This document shows, in pieces, positions 17,800 through 24,887 of a stretch of 33,843 nt of DNA. Origin of the DNA: Phycisphaeraceae bacterium (GTDB lineage Bacteria; Planctomycetota; Phycisphaerae; Phycisphaerales; Phycisphaeraceae); assembly GCA_020851395.1 (NCBI GenBank), contig JADZCW010000059.1, positions 1-33,843 on the forward strand. The letters run 5' to 3'. The translations under genes and the position numbers were made by a program. Under the pieces are notes generated by a model, which was given only the letters and a program-made list of their open reading frames with translations, ran no database searches and was not told where the DNA came from. Every line of letters begins with the position of its first letter. Positions within the stretch are counted from its first letter, which is position 1.

Positions 17800-18291
17800 A
17801 TGCGACACGGCATTTCCAGAGCTGGTTACGAGGCCATGTATGCCCCGGCTAAGGATTACCCCATCCATACCGAAGCAGCAGTGGTCGAGTTGCGATCACG
17901 TGGATACGACATCCGCGTGCCAGGGCTGCGCTACTTGCTGAAAAGCCAGCAGGTCGCCGGCCCTGCAGGCGAGGAGAGAAACTTTCAGTGGGGGCCAGAG
18001 GACATCGACCGGGTTGCGGACTGGCTCGAGGATGCCAAGCAGTTTGTCCCGACGGCGATGGCGAACTACGCCGAGTACCTCGACGGCGATCAAGTGGCCC
18101 AGGCGGAGGCGAAATTCTGCGCGGAAAACCCCTTGACTCCGCGCCTCATGGCCGTCAAAACGATCTTCCCAGGCCTCCCCGGACTCGGCATCCCCGGCCG
18201 CGTTGAGCTTCGAAAGATGACGCCGGAGGAAGAGGCCGAACTCGCCAAAGCCGCCGAAGCCGCGCGACGCGCCGGCAAGGGCGATTTTTAA
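17800..18291 (+). CDS. Hypothetical protein with possible MerR-like helix-turn-helix
   Basis: 163 aa. The ATG at 17800 has AGGAG 7 nt upstream. Residues about 20-75 have a layout like winged-helix MerR-type domains: helix (HTEAAVVELRSRGYDI), recognition-like helix (VPGLRYLLKSQQVAGP), then FQWGPEDIDRVADWLE. The usual Arg-Tyr pair is only partly matched, so DNA binding is tentative. The rest is helical with a Gly/Pro-rich break (FPGLPGLGIPG) and an acidic/basic coiled C-terminus. The stop codon lies 1 nt before the capsid-fusion ATG, indicating tight coupling. A head-assembly accessory protein is an alternative. Confidence 0.65.
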   Translation: MRHGISRAGYEAMYAPAKDYPIHTEAAVVELRSRGYDIRVPGLRYLLKSQQVAGPAGEERNFQWGPEDIDRVADWLEDAKQFVPTAMANYAEYLDGDQVAQAEAKFCAENPLTPRLMAVKTIFPGLPGLGIPGRVELRKMTPEEEAELAKAAEAARRAGKGDF

Positions 18292-18292
18292 A

Positions 18293-20203
18293 ATGACCAT
18301 GACCCCCACAACGCATGCCCTGCAACTCTTGACCCTCCGGGCCGCCGCCGATGTTGCTGTAGACGTGGGCCAGGAGAAGAAGCTCCCGCGGGTCACGATT
18401 CAGGCGTATGGTGGCGGCCCGATGACGATCCCCGCGTGGGGCGTGGTGGTCGTCGACCTTGCAGGGATGGAGATTCCCGAGCAGATCGCGCTGCTGGTCG
18501 ACCACGAAAACATCCTCACCAAAGTTGCCGGCCACGGGCGCGCCCGCGTCGTCAAGGGTCGGCTGGTCGTCGAGGGCGAGCTGAGCGGGTCCAGCGAGGT
18601 TGTCGAGCAGATCGTCAACCTGGCCAGGAATGGCATGCAACTACAGGCCAGCATCGGCGCTCAACCGCTTGAGACTCGCACGATTGAGCCCGGAGAAAAA
18701 ATCAAAGTCAACGGACGCACTCAGACGCTGCCGCGCGGCGGGGTGCTCATCGTGCGAAGCCGGCTGAGAGAAACAAGCATTGTGGCGTTGGGGGCCGACG
18801 ATGAAACGTCTGTCCGCATCGCCGCGAAGCGTGAAACATCTTACGGAGAAACGAACATGGGCAAGGAAGTTCAGACCATCGACGAGCAGGCGATCCTGAG
18901 CCGCGAGCGGCAACGGGTGGCTGAGATCGACCGCCTCTGCGCCTGCGCGGCGCGGAGCGGTGTCGCGAGTGATGCGGTTGAGAAGGCGCGGGCCGAGGCC
19001 ATCGAGGGCAAGCTCGATATGGCCCAACTCAGCGCGAAGTTCCTCGATGCCGCGAGATCGCGCTTGGAGGCAATCCCCTTGATCCCTCGCCACCAGACGG
19101 TTTCAGCGGCGGCGGCGCTTGAGGGCGCTCTGCTTTGCCGGCTTGGCCGGTCCGACCTGGCCGAGAAATCTCTCGGCGCTGACGTTATGGAGCAATCCGC
19201 GAGAATCCGTGGAAGCTCTCTCCTCGACATCTGCGCGATGGCGCTCGCGCTCGACGGGCAATCGGTGCCGCACAACGACAAGAAGGGTCTGGTTCGGGCG
19301 TCGATGAGTACCGCCAGCCTGCCGATCGCGCTGGGCGGAGCCTTGGAAAAAATCCTCATCACGGGATTCAACGCGGCCGCGCCGTCGTGGAAGGGCTTTG
19401 CCGCGATCCGGTCGGTCAGCAACTTCCGCGAGCACCAAGCGGTCAGGCCGTCCGCGTCAGGCCGGCTTGAGCAGGTCGCGCCCGGGGGCGAGCTGAAGCA
19501 CGCGGCCCTGACCGAGTGGACGACGCCGCTCAAGGCGGAAACCTACGGGAAAATCGTGCGGGTCGATCGCCAGATGCTGATCAACGATGACATCGGCGTG
19601 CTTGACGAAGTGGCCTTCCAGCTTGGAAGAATGGCGCAGCGCACCCTGACCGACACGCTGTATCGTGGGCTTCTCGCTGCCGCCGCGACCCACTTCACGA
19701 CCGCCCAGAGCAACTACATCGAGGGATCGACGACGGCGCTCAGCCTCGACGCGCTCAGCACCGGCCTCGCGAGCATGAGGCGGCAGCGCGACTCCGATGG
19801 GCGCGAGATCGATGTCGTGCCGGCCGTGTTGCTCGTCCCGCCGAGCCTCGAAGCGACGGGCCGCGCGCTGCTGACGAGCGCGTTCACCGAAGACCCCTCC
19901 GCGACGTCCCCGCGACCGACCGGCAACCCAGTGGCCGGCGCGGCGCTGTCACTCGCTGTCGAGCCGAGGCTCGAGAATTCGTTGATCGCTGGGTACTCCT
20001 CGACCGCGTGGTATTTGTTCGCGGGGCCGGCTGATTCACCGTGGCTGGTTGGCTACTTGAACGGCCAGGAAAACCCGACGATCGAATACCACGGCCTCGA
20101 CAGTTCCACCGACACGCTGGGCATGACCTGGCGGGTTTACCACGACTTCGCCGTGGCCGCCGGCGATCCAAAAGCGGGCTTCAAGAGCAAGGGCGCCGCT
20201 TAA
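18293..20203 (+). CDS. Prohead protease / major capsid protein fusion
   Basis: 636 aa, in three parts. Residues about 30-150 resemble phage prohead serine proteases (S78/U35 type): the candidate catalytic His is in LLVDHENILTKV and the Ser in GMQLQASIGAQP. Residues about 189-260 are helical and charged (MGKEVQTIDEQAILSRERQR onward), like a scaffold or delta domain. Residues about 330-625 resemble Mu gpT/HK97-fold major capsid proteins, with FREHQAVRPSASGRLEQVAP, AETYGKIVRVDRQMLINDD and a C-terminal GLDSSTDTLGMTWRVYHDFA. Protease-capsid fusions are known in phages. An internal in-frame ATG at 18857 with GGAG 8 nt upstream could yield a separate capsid protein of 448 aa. Downstream, 20204-20414 holds a small CCCGC/GCGGG hairpin and no gene. 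Confidence 0.88.
   Translation: MTMTPTTHALQLLTLRAAADVAVDVGQEKKLPRVTIQAYGGGPMTIPAWGVVVVDLAGMEIPEQIALLVDHENILTKVAGHGRARVVKGRLVVEGELSGSSEVVEQIVNLARNGMQLQASIGAQPLETRTIEPGEKIKVNGRTQTLPRGGVLIVRSRLRETSIVALGADDETSVRIAAKRETSYGETNMGKEVQTIDEQAILSRERQRVAEIDRLCACAARSGVASDAVEKARAEAIEGKLDMAQLSAKFLDAARSRLEAIPLIPRHQTVSAAAALEGALLCRLGRSDLAEKSLGADVMEQSARIRGSSLLDICAMALALDGQSVPHNDKKGLVRASMSTASLPIALGGALEKILITGFNAAAPSWKGFAAIRSVSNFREHQAVRPSASGRLEQVAPGGELKHAALTEWTTPLKAETYGKIVRVDRQMLINDDIGVLDEVAFQLGRMAQRTLTDTLYRGLLAAAATHFTTAQSNYIEGSTTALSLDALSTGLASMRRQRDSDGREIDVVPAVLLVPPSLEATGRALLTSAFTEDPSATSPRPTGNPVAGAALSLAVEPRLENSLIAGYSSTAWYLFAGPADSPWLVGYLNGQENPTIEYHGLDSSTDTLGMTWRVYHDFAVAAGDPKAGFKSKGAA
18845..18859 (+). promoter_or_regulatory. 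Internal ribosome-binding site and start for a free capsid protein
   Basis: GGAGAAACGAACATG lies in frame inside the fusion gene, with Met189 as the possible start. It is nearly identical to GGAGAACGAACATG at 17223-17236, the start region of the element's first gene, which makes use as a real initiation site more credible. The product would begin at the scaffold-like segment and contain the whole capsid domain. Confidence 0.55.
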
Positions 20204-20414
20204 TCTCAACTCCTCAGGGTCCCGCCTTGGCGGGCGGGGCCGCGATCACTCGGCGGCGGCGGAAACGTCACCGTCGGGTTTAGCGGTGTGGAGCGAGCGG
20301 CCCGAGTTGCCGCTTGCCCCCGCCGATCAGATTCGCAGGTTCGGCAGTTCAACCCGGCAACAATCGACCGGCGCGATGTTCGGCGCGATCGGTCTATCGT
20401 GAGGAGTACACGCC

Positions 20415-20627
20415 ATGACCGGACTCGATGTCGGTGGCCAGGCCGCCCCGTTGCTCGTCAGCGAGCGAGAGGCCGCCAAGATGCTGGGGCTCTGCACCAA
20501 GACACTCTATTCGCTGCGACAAGCCGGCAAGCTTCCGACCGTGCGAGTCGGTCAGCGCGTGCTCTATGACCCCGCGGACCTCCGCGCGTTCATTCAGCGG
20601 CAGAAGGTCACGGGGGGTGCGGCATGA
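20415..20627 (+). CDS. AlpA/excisionase-type helix-turn-helix protein
   Basis: 70 aa. The sequence LLVSEREAAKMLGLCTKTLY then SLRQAGKLPTVRVGQRVLYD is a textbook MerR-like excisionase fold (Pfam HTH_17 type). Such proteins act as recombination directionality factors or activators of integrase genes, as P4/CP4-57 AlpA does. GAGGAG lies 8 nt before the ATG. The stop overlaps the primase start by 4 nt (ATGA), so the two are co-translated. A second HTH of similar type is encoded at 24217-24486, so which one is the excisionase is uncertain. Confidence 0.85.
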   Translation: MTGLDVGGQAAPLLVSEREAAKMLGLCTKTLYSLRQAGKLPTVRVGQRVLYDPADLRAFIQRQKVTGGAA

Positions 20628-23596
20628 CACCCACCGAGCTTGTTTTGAGCCGACTCCCCGACGCCCGCCAGGCCGGCGACGGCTGGACCGCGCATTGCCC
20701 AAACCCCGAGCATGAAGACCGCCGACCATCGCTGTCCGTCACTGAGGGCTCCGACGGCCGCGCGCTTCTGCATTGCTTTGGCGGCTGTTCGACCGAAAAG
20801 GTAGTCGCGGCCATGGGGCTGAAAATGGCGAACCTGATGCCCCCCCGGCGCCAGATGGCGGCCAGACCAGCCGCGAAGCCCGCCCCCACGGCGCCCGCCG
20901 CGAGCAAGCCCAAGAAGACCCGAGAGGTTTACGCGACGGCCGAGGCCGCGATTGCGGCCCTCGAGCGCCACCGCGGCAAGCCGGCGGGTGTGTGGACCTA
21001 CTGCGACGCCCAGGGCGAGGCCGTCGGCGCGGTGCTCCGTTGGGACGGGCCGAACGGAAAGGACGTCCTGCCCCTGGCCCGGTCGGCCGAGGGCTGGAGC
21101 GTGGGCGCGATGCCCGCGCCCCGGCCGCTCTTCGGCCTGCCCGAGATCCTGGCCCGGCCCGGGGAACTGGTGGCCGTCGTCGAGGGCGAGAAGTGCGTCG
21201 ACGCGGCCCGGTCGATCGGCCTGCTGGCGACAACCTCAGCCGGCGGAGCGCAGGCCGCACGCAAGACGAGCTGGGAGCAGCTCGCGGGCCGCGAGGTGGT
21301 GATCCTGCCCGACCATGACACGCCAGGCGAGAAGTACGCGGCCGAAGTGGCTGAGATTTTGCGGGCGCTCACCCCGCCGTCCGTGGTGAAGATTGTGCGG
21401 CTGTGGGATCACTGGCCGGACCTGGCCGAGGGCGGGGACATCGCCGACGTGCTCGTCCTGACGGGTGGGGACGTCGAGGCCGTCCGGGCCGCGGTGCTCG
21501 AGCTGATCGCCAAGGCGCCGGCCGAGGAAGCGACACCGGCCGCACCGGCGACGGCGCCAGCGGACGCATCGGACGATGGCCGCGAGCGCCCTCCGACCCA
21601 AGCGGAAGAGCTGGTGGCGATGGCGCTCGAGCGCTACAGCTTCGCACGCACGCCAGCAGGCGAGGCGTTCGCGGTCCTGAAAGACGGTCCTAACCTGGCC
21701 GTGATGCTCCGGGGCTCATCCGACAGCCTGCGCGCCGCCCTGTCCCGCGAATACCGCCGAGCTTGCGGGCGTGTTCCGAGCAGTTCGGCCCTCGCCGATG
21801 CGGTGGTGGCGCTGTCGGGCGAGGCCCTCGAGGGCGAGCCCGAGGACGTCCGCCTGCGCGTCGCTGAGCATGAGGGCGGGATCGTCCTGGACTTGGGCGA
21901 CGCCACGGGCCGGGCGGTGGTGGTCAAGCCCGAGGGCTGGGCTGTGGTCGAACGATCGCCGGTTCTCTTCCGGCGAACGGCCCTGACCAGCGCTCTTCCC
22001 GAGCCCATCCGGGGAGGCCGGCTCGCCAACCTCCGCGAGCTGCTGAACGTGTCGGATGAGGGCTGGCCGCTCTTGAAGGGCTGGCTGGTCAGCGCGTTCA
22101 TGCCGGCGATCCCTCACCCGCTGCTGATGCTCGGCGGCCAGCAGGGCACGGGCAAGAGCACGGCGGCGCGGCTGCTGATGGGGCTGTCCGATCCCTCGCC
22201 GGCCCCGCTGCGAAGCGAGCCCCGCGACGCTGAAAGCTGGGCGGTGGCGTGTTCGGGATCGTGGGGGCTGGCCATCGACAACGTGAGCGGAATCTCCGGC
22301 TGGTGGTCTGACGCGCTGTGCAAGGCGGTGACGGGTGACGGGCTGGTTCGCCGAAAGCTCTTCAGTGATTCGGAGCTGTCGGTTCTCAGCTTCAGGCGCG
22401 TCGTCGTTCTGACCAGCATCGACGCCGGTTCCCTGAGGGGCGACCTCGGCGACCGCGTGCTCCTGGTCGACCTCCAGCCCATCCCAGACACCCAGCGCCG
22501 CACCGAGGCCGACCTCGACGCCCGCTACGCCGCGGCCAGGCCGGAGATCCTTGGCGCACTGCTGGACCTTCTGGCGGCAACGCTGCGAGAGCTTCCGAAC
22601 GTCCAGCTCGAGAACTCGCCCCGGATGGCCGACTTCGCGCGCGTCCTGGCAGCGGTGGACGCTGCGGACGATTCGGACGGTGCCTCTCTACCAACCTACC
22701 TCGCCCAACGTGGGCGCGTGGCGGAAGAGGTGGTCGAGGGTGACGCCGTGGCCCAGGCCGTCGCGTCGCTGGTCCGGCGGTGCGATGGGGCATGGTCGGG
22801 CTCGGCCTCTGACCTCTTGGCGGCCATCACGCCCTCGCCGGCGCCCCATGGCTGGCCCAAGTCGCCCCGTTCGCTGGCGGGGCGCCTGCGCCGCATCGTC
22901 CCTGCCCTGGCCACGGTGGGCGTTGTTCTCACCGAGGGCCGAGCGCCGGATCGTCAGAGAACAAGAACATGGAGAATTGAAGAGAGGGAGAAAGAATCGT
23001 CCGAATCGTCCGCATCGTCCAGAATCCTGGTTGGCGCTAGCGCCACGGCCGTTTTTGGTGCGGACGATTCGTCGGACGATTGCGGACGATCGGGCTCAAT
23101 CGTCCGCGAGCGGCAGGGCCTGCTGGTCCCCGATGAAGAGTTGGAGGGCGAGTTTGCGGACGATGCGGACGAAGCCGGACAGACGGAGAAAACCCATAGT
23201 CCTACCTTAACCAATGACACGCCAAACACTTGCGAGAAGTCGGACGATTCGGACGCAAAATCGCCAGCTTCATCTAAGGGGGTAGGGGTGACAATGCACA
23301 CGCCCCCTCAGTCGGTGGGGTGTGACGACACGACAAACGCCGGCGTGGACGTGGACGGTGCGGACGATCAATCACGGCCCCCCTCTATTCGATGGAGTCT
23401 GCCGCGACAGAGAACGGGTGAGTTGATCGGCAAGGCCCACCGAGCTGGCGACAGGGGAAGGGCTCGAGTGATTCGTCGCAAGTGGCGGGACGGCTTGGCC
23501 CGCGAGTTCCTGGCAGGGACCGACCCCGTAACTGCCGAGCTGAAGGTCGGCGCGATGATCTTGGACACGTTCGCCACCACAACGAAGGTAGGATAA
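20624..23596 (+). CDS. Primase-helicase replication protein with CHC2-type zinc finger and Toprim domain
   Basis: 990 aa. The N-terminus has a zinc site Cys25-x4-His30 and Cys51-x3-Cys55 (HCPNPEHEDRRPSL, LLHCFGGC). A Toprim domain spans about residues 178-245: VAVVEGEKCVDAARSIG with the metal-binding Glu, and VVILPDHDTPGEKYA with the D-x-D motif. After a linker comes an ATPase with Walker A GGQQGTGKSTAAR (about 503-515) and Walker-B-like WGLAIDNVSG (about 545). From about residue 785 there is a long acidic Ser/Asp linker built from repeated Ser-Asp-Asp, then a basic C-terminus. The protein probably primes and unwinds the element's DNA, like P4 alpha, giving replication independent of host primase. 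The start overlaps the HTH gene by 4 nt. The Ser/Asp linker is encoded by iteron-like DNA repeats. Confidence 0.88.
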   Translation: MTPTELVLSRLPDARQAGDGWTAHCPNPEHEDRRPSLSVTEGSDGRALLHCFGGCSTEKVVAAMGLKMANLMPPRRQMAARPAAKPAPTAPAASKPKKTREVYATAEAAIAALERHRGKPAGVWTYCDAQGEAVGAVLRWDGPNGKDVLPLARSAEGWSVGAMPAPRPLFGLPEILARPGELVAVVEGEKCVDAARSIGLLATTSAGGAQAARKTSWEQLAGREVVILPDHDTPGEKYAAEVAEILRALTPPSVVKIVRLWDHWPDLAEGGDIADVLVLTGGDVEAVRAAVLELIAKAPAEEATPAAPATAPADASDDGRERPPTQAEELVAMALERYSFARTPAGEAFAVLKDGPNLAVMLRGSSDSLRAALSREYRRACGRVPSSSALADAVVALSGEALEGEPEDVRLRVAEHEGGIVLDLGDATGRAVVVKPEGWAVVERSPVLFRRTALTSALPEPIRGGRLANLRELLNVSDEGWPLLKGWLVSAFMPAIPHPLLMLGGQQGTGKSTAARLLMGLSDPSPAPLRSEPRDAESWAVACSGSWGLAIDNVSGISGWWSDALCKAVTGDGLVRRKLFSDSELSVLSFRRVVVLTSIDAGSLRGDLGDRVLLVDLQPIPDTQRRTEADLDARYAAARPEILGALLDLLAATLRELPNVQLENSPRMADFARVLAAVDAADDSDGASLPTYLAQRGRVAEEVVEGDAVAQAVASLVRRCDGAWSGSASDLLAAITPSPAPHGWPKSPRSLAGRLRRIVPALATVGVVLTEGRAPDRQRTRTWRIEEREKESSESSASSRILVGASATAVFGADDSSDDCGRSGSIVRERQGLLVPDEELEGEFADDADEAGQTEKTHSPTLTNDTPNTCEKSDDSDAKSPASSKGVGVTMHTPPQSVGCDDTTNAGVDVDGADDQSRPPSIRWSLPRQRTGELIGKAHRAGDRGRARVIRRKWRDGLAREFLAGTDPVTAELKVGAMILDTFATTTKVG
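22996..23368. repeat. Iteron-like cluster of CGGACGAT repeats inside the primase gene
   Basis: Perfect copies of the 8-mer CGGACGAT start at 23061, 23073, 23083, 23157, 23241 and 23361 on the plus strand. The reverse complement ATCGTCCG starts at 22996, 23005 and 23099, and one-mismatch copies are at 23014 and 23166. Outliers are at 22665 and 21570. Several are spaced 9-12 nt apart, about one helical turn. They encode the Ser/Asp-rich linker in the plus orientation and Ser-Ser or Ile-Val in the inverted one. A replication origin embedded in the replication gene is a reasonable reading. Confidence 0.5.
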
Positions 23597-23918
23597 AAGG
23601 TACTTCCCCGATGGGTGAGCGCGCCGACACCCTGCCGGGAACAGTCGCGCGGCGGGTGAATTTTTTACATGTTGCAGCGAGATACCGCCCCATGCCATCA
23701 AATGACGGCCCCACCATCCGAACGATGGCCAAGACGGACCCGACCCGGCCCGCTGACCACGGCCCCGGAGGGTGTCGACGGCCCGCCGCATACGCCCGCC
23801 AGGCCCGGACCCCAACGGGACGGCGGCGCCGGGCGTAGGCGACGACGGGCAAGGCAGGCCCCCGGTGGTGGCGTAAGGGCGAGAACTGGCCAGGCATGAC
23901 ATCGAACGAGGTAGACCC
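23597..23918. other. Intergenic stretch without a convincing gene
   Basis: A 322-nt gap between the primase and the XRE regulator. It contains a reading frame from an ATG at 23611 to 23838 (75 codons, Arg/Pro-rich) without a good ribosome-binding site or recognised domain, and a T-rich patch (AATTTTTTACATG around 23659). It may hold the promoter of the regulatory-integrase gene group, but no clear boxes were found. Confidence 0.4.
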
Positions 23919-24152
23919 ATGACGAAGCGAGAGCGTGAAAAGGACGTCGCGGCTGAGCTGAGACAGGCCATCGCCCAGGCGAGGAAGGGCGGGCTGTCGA
24001 TCTACCGGCTGGCCAAGCTGTCGGGGGTTCGGCTGTCCGGCTGCCAGTTGATCGCGGCGGGGAAGACGATCCCCAGGCTGGACACCGCGGAAAAACTTGC
24101 CAAGGCCATCGGGTACACCTTGACATTGCACCATAATAAAGGTATAACCTGA
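23919..24152 (+). CDS. XRE-family helix-turn-helix regulator
   Basis: 77 aa. The segment GLSIYRLAKLSGVRLSGCQL then IAAGKTIPRLDTAEKLAKAIG is a Cro/C1-type HTH covering almost the whole protein. A basic helical N-terminus precedes it. A GAGGT purine run lies ahead of the ATG. It is too short to carry a dimerisation or cleavage domain. Together with the nearby ImmA/IrrE-like peptidase it could form the element's repressor-antirepressor switch. A solitary activator or Cro-like role is also possible. Confidence 0.8.
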   Translation: MTKREREKDVAAELRQAIAQARKGGLSIYRLAKLSGVRLSGCQLIAAGKTIPRLDTAEKLAKAIGYTLTLHHNKGIT

Positions 24153-24216
24153 GGCGGGTAGACCTTCCCGCTCCGGCGGTTCACGTTGGACCGTCAGGCG
24201 GGGCCGAGGGAAAGCC

Positions 24217-24486
24217 ATGATGTTGACGGTGCGCCAGGTTGCCGAACGGCTCGCAATCAGCCCGGAAAGGGTGCGATACCTGATCGCCTACGGGCACCTG
24301 GCGGCAATCGATGTCAGCCCAAACCGGATCAGGCCACGGTACCGCATCGATGAGGCGGCCCTTCAGGACTACATCGAAAACGGTAGCCGGAAGGGTAGGA
24401 CGGGCTTTGAAAGTTGCCAGCGGACGCCCAATCGTGAGGCGATGGCCTTTGTCGAAGCGCTGATGTCGCGGAAGAGGAAGCGGTGA
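24217..24486 (+). CDS. Small MerR/excisionase-type helix-turn-helix protein
   Basis: 89 aa. The N-terminal MLTVRQVAERLAISPERVRY then LIAYGHLAAIDVSPN and RPRYRIDEAALQDYIE match the DNA-binding fold used by excisionases. The C-terminal 30 residues are basic and end in RKRKR. GAGGG precedes the start (ATG at 24217 or 24220). Being two genes upstream of the integrase, it is a good candidate for the recombination directionality factor, competing with the HTH at 20415. Its stop shares one base with the ATG of the next gene (TGATG). Confidence 0.8.
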   Translation: MMLTVRQVAERLAISPERVRYLIAYGHLAAIDVSPNRIRPRYRIDEAALQDYIENGSRKGRTGFESCQRTPNREAMAFVEALMSRKRKR

Positions 24487-24884
24487 TGATCGGTCAGTGT
24501 CAATCACAGCCCGTGAGCAAGCCGAAGTCCGGGGACCGAGGGTCAAGAGGGCGACGTCCCGCGCTGGTTCTGAGGGTTGGCCCCTTTGACTATATGGTTC
24601 ATTTCGTCGATGGGCTGATCCGGCACAAGGGCAAGACGTGTGTGGGGCTGTGCGATAACGACGCCCACGAGATTCACGTCGCCCGCTGCGGCAGTGAGGC
24701 GCAACAGACCCAGGTGATTTTCCACGAGTACATGCATGCCTGGGTCTATCACTTCGGGCCGACGATGATGATGGATGAGGAGAGGATTTGCGACCTGTTC
24801 GGCCTGGCGATGACGCAGTTTGTGCGCGACCTCTCGATCGGCACGATCCCCATGCGACGCGTCCGACTTCCCATGACGAGGTGA
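24486..24884 (+). CDS. ImmA/IrrE-like zinc metallopeptidase
   Basis: 132 aa from the ATG at 24486, which forms a TGATG overlap with the preceding stop; a GTG at 24483 adds one residue. A zincin active site is visible as His80-Glu81-Tyr-Met-His84 (VIFHEYMHAW), with an acidic third-ligand candidate in DEERICDLFG (Glu98 or Asp103). The fold order fits ImmA/IrrE peptidases, which cleave XRE-type repressors in ICEBs1 and DdrO in Deinococcus. The XRE gene lies two genes upstream, so it could be the target; that is inferred. The gene ends 3 nt before the integrase start. Confidence 0.75.
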   Translation: MIGQCQSQPVSKPKSGDRGSRGRRPALVLRVGPFDYMVHFVDGLIRHKGKTCVGLCDNDAHEIHVARCGSEAQQTQVIFHEYMHAWVYHFGPTMMMDEERICDLFGLAMTQFVRDLSIGTIPMRRVRLPMTR

Positions 24885-24887
24885 ACC

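Noticed and set aside
17717..17941. Small frame overlapping the gene at 17800
   Set aside because: It overlaps a gene with a good ribosome-binding site, and its Cys/Pro-rich translation looks like out-of-frame sequence.
18293..20203. Encapsulin-like nanocompartment instead of a viral capsid
   Set aside because: The N-terminal protease-like domain, the scaffold-like segment and the linkage to primase and integrase on a defined island fit a mobile element better; no cargo enzyme is adjacent. Not fully excluded without structure prediction.
22996..23368. CRISPR array
   Set aside because: Repeats are only 8-9 bp, occur in both orientations, have irregular spacing and lie within a coding frame; no cas genes are present.
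23611..23838. 75-codon frame between the primase and the XRE regulator
   Set aside because: Arg/Pro-rich translation, no good ribosome-binding site and no recognisable domain; kept only as a note in the gap entry.
23919..24884. Toxin-antitoxin system made of the XRE protein and the IrrE-like protein (COG2856-type pair)
   Set aside because: The two are separated by a third HTH gene and embedded in an integrase operon, which fits regulation better than a two-gene toxin-antitoxin unit.
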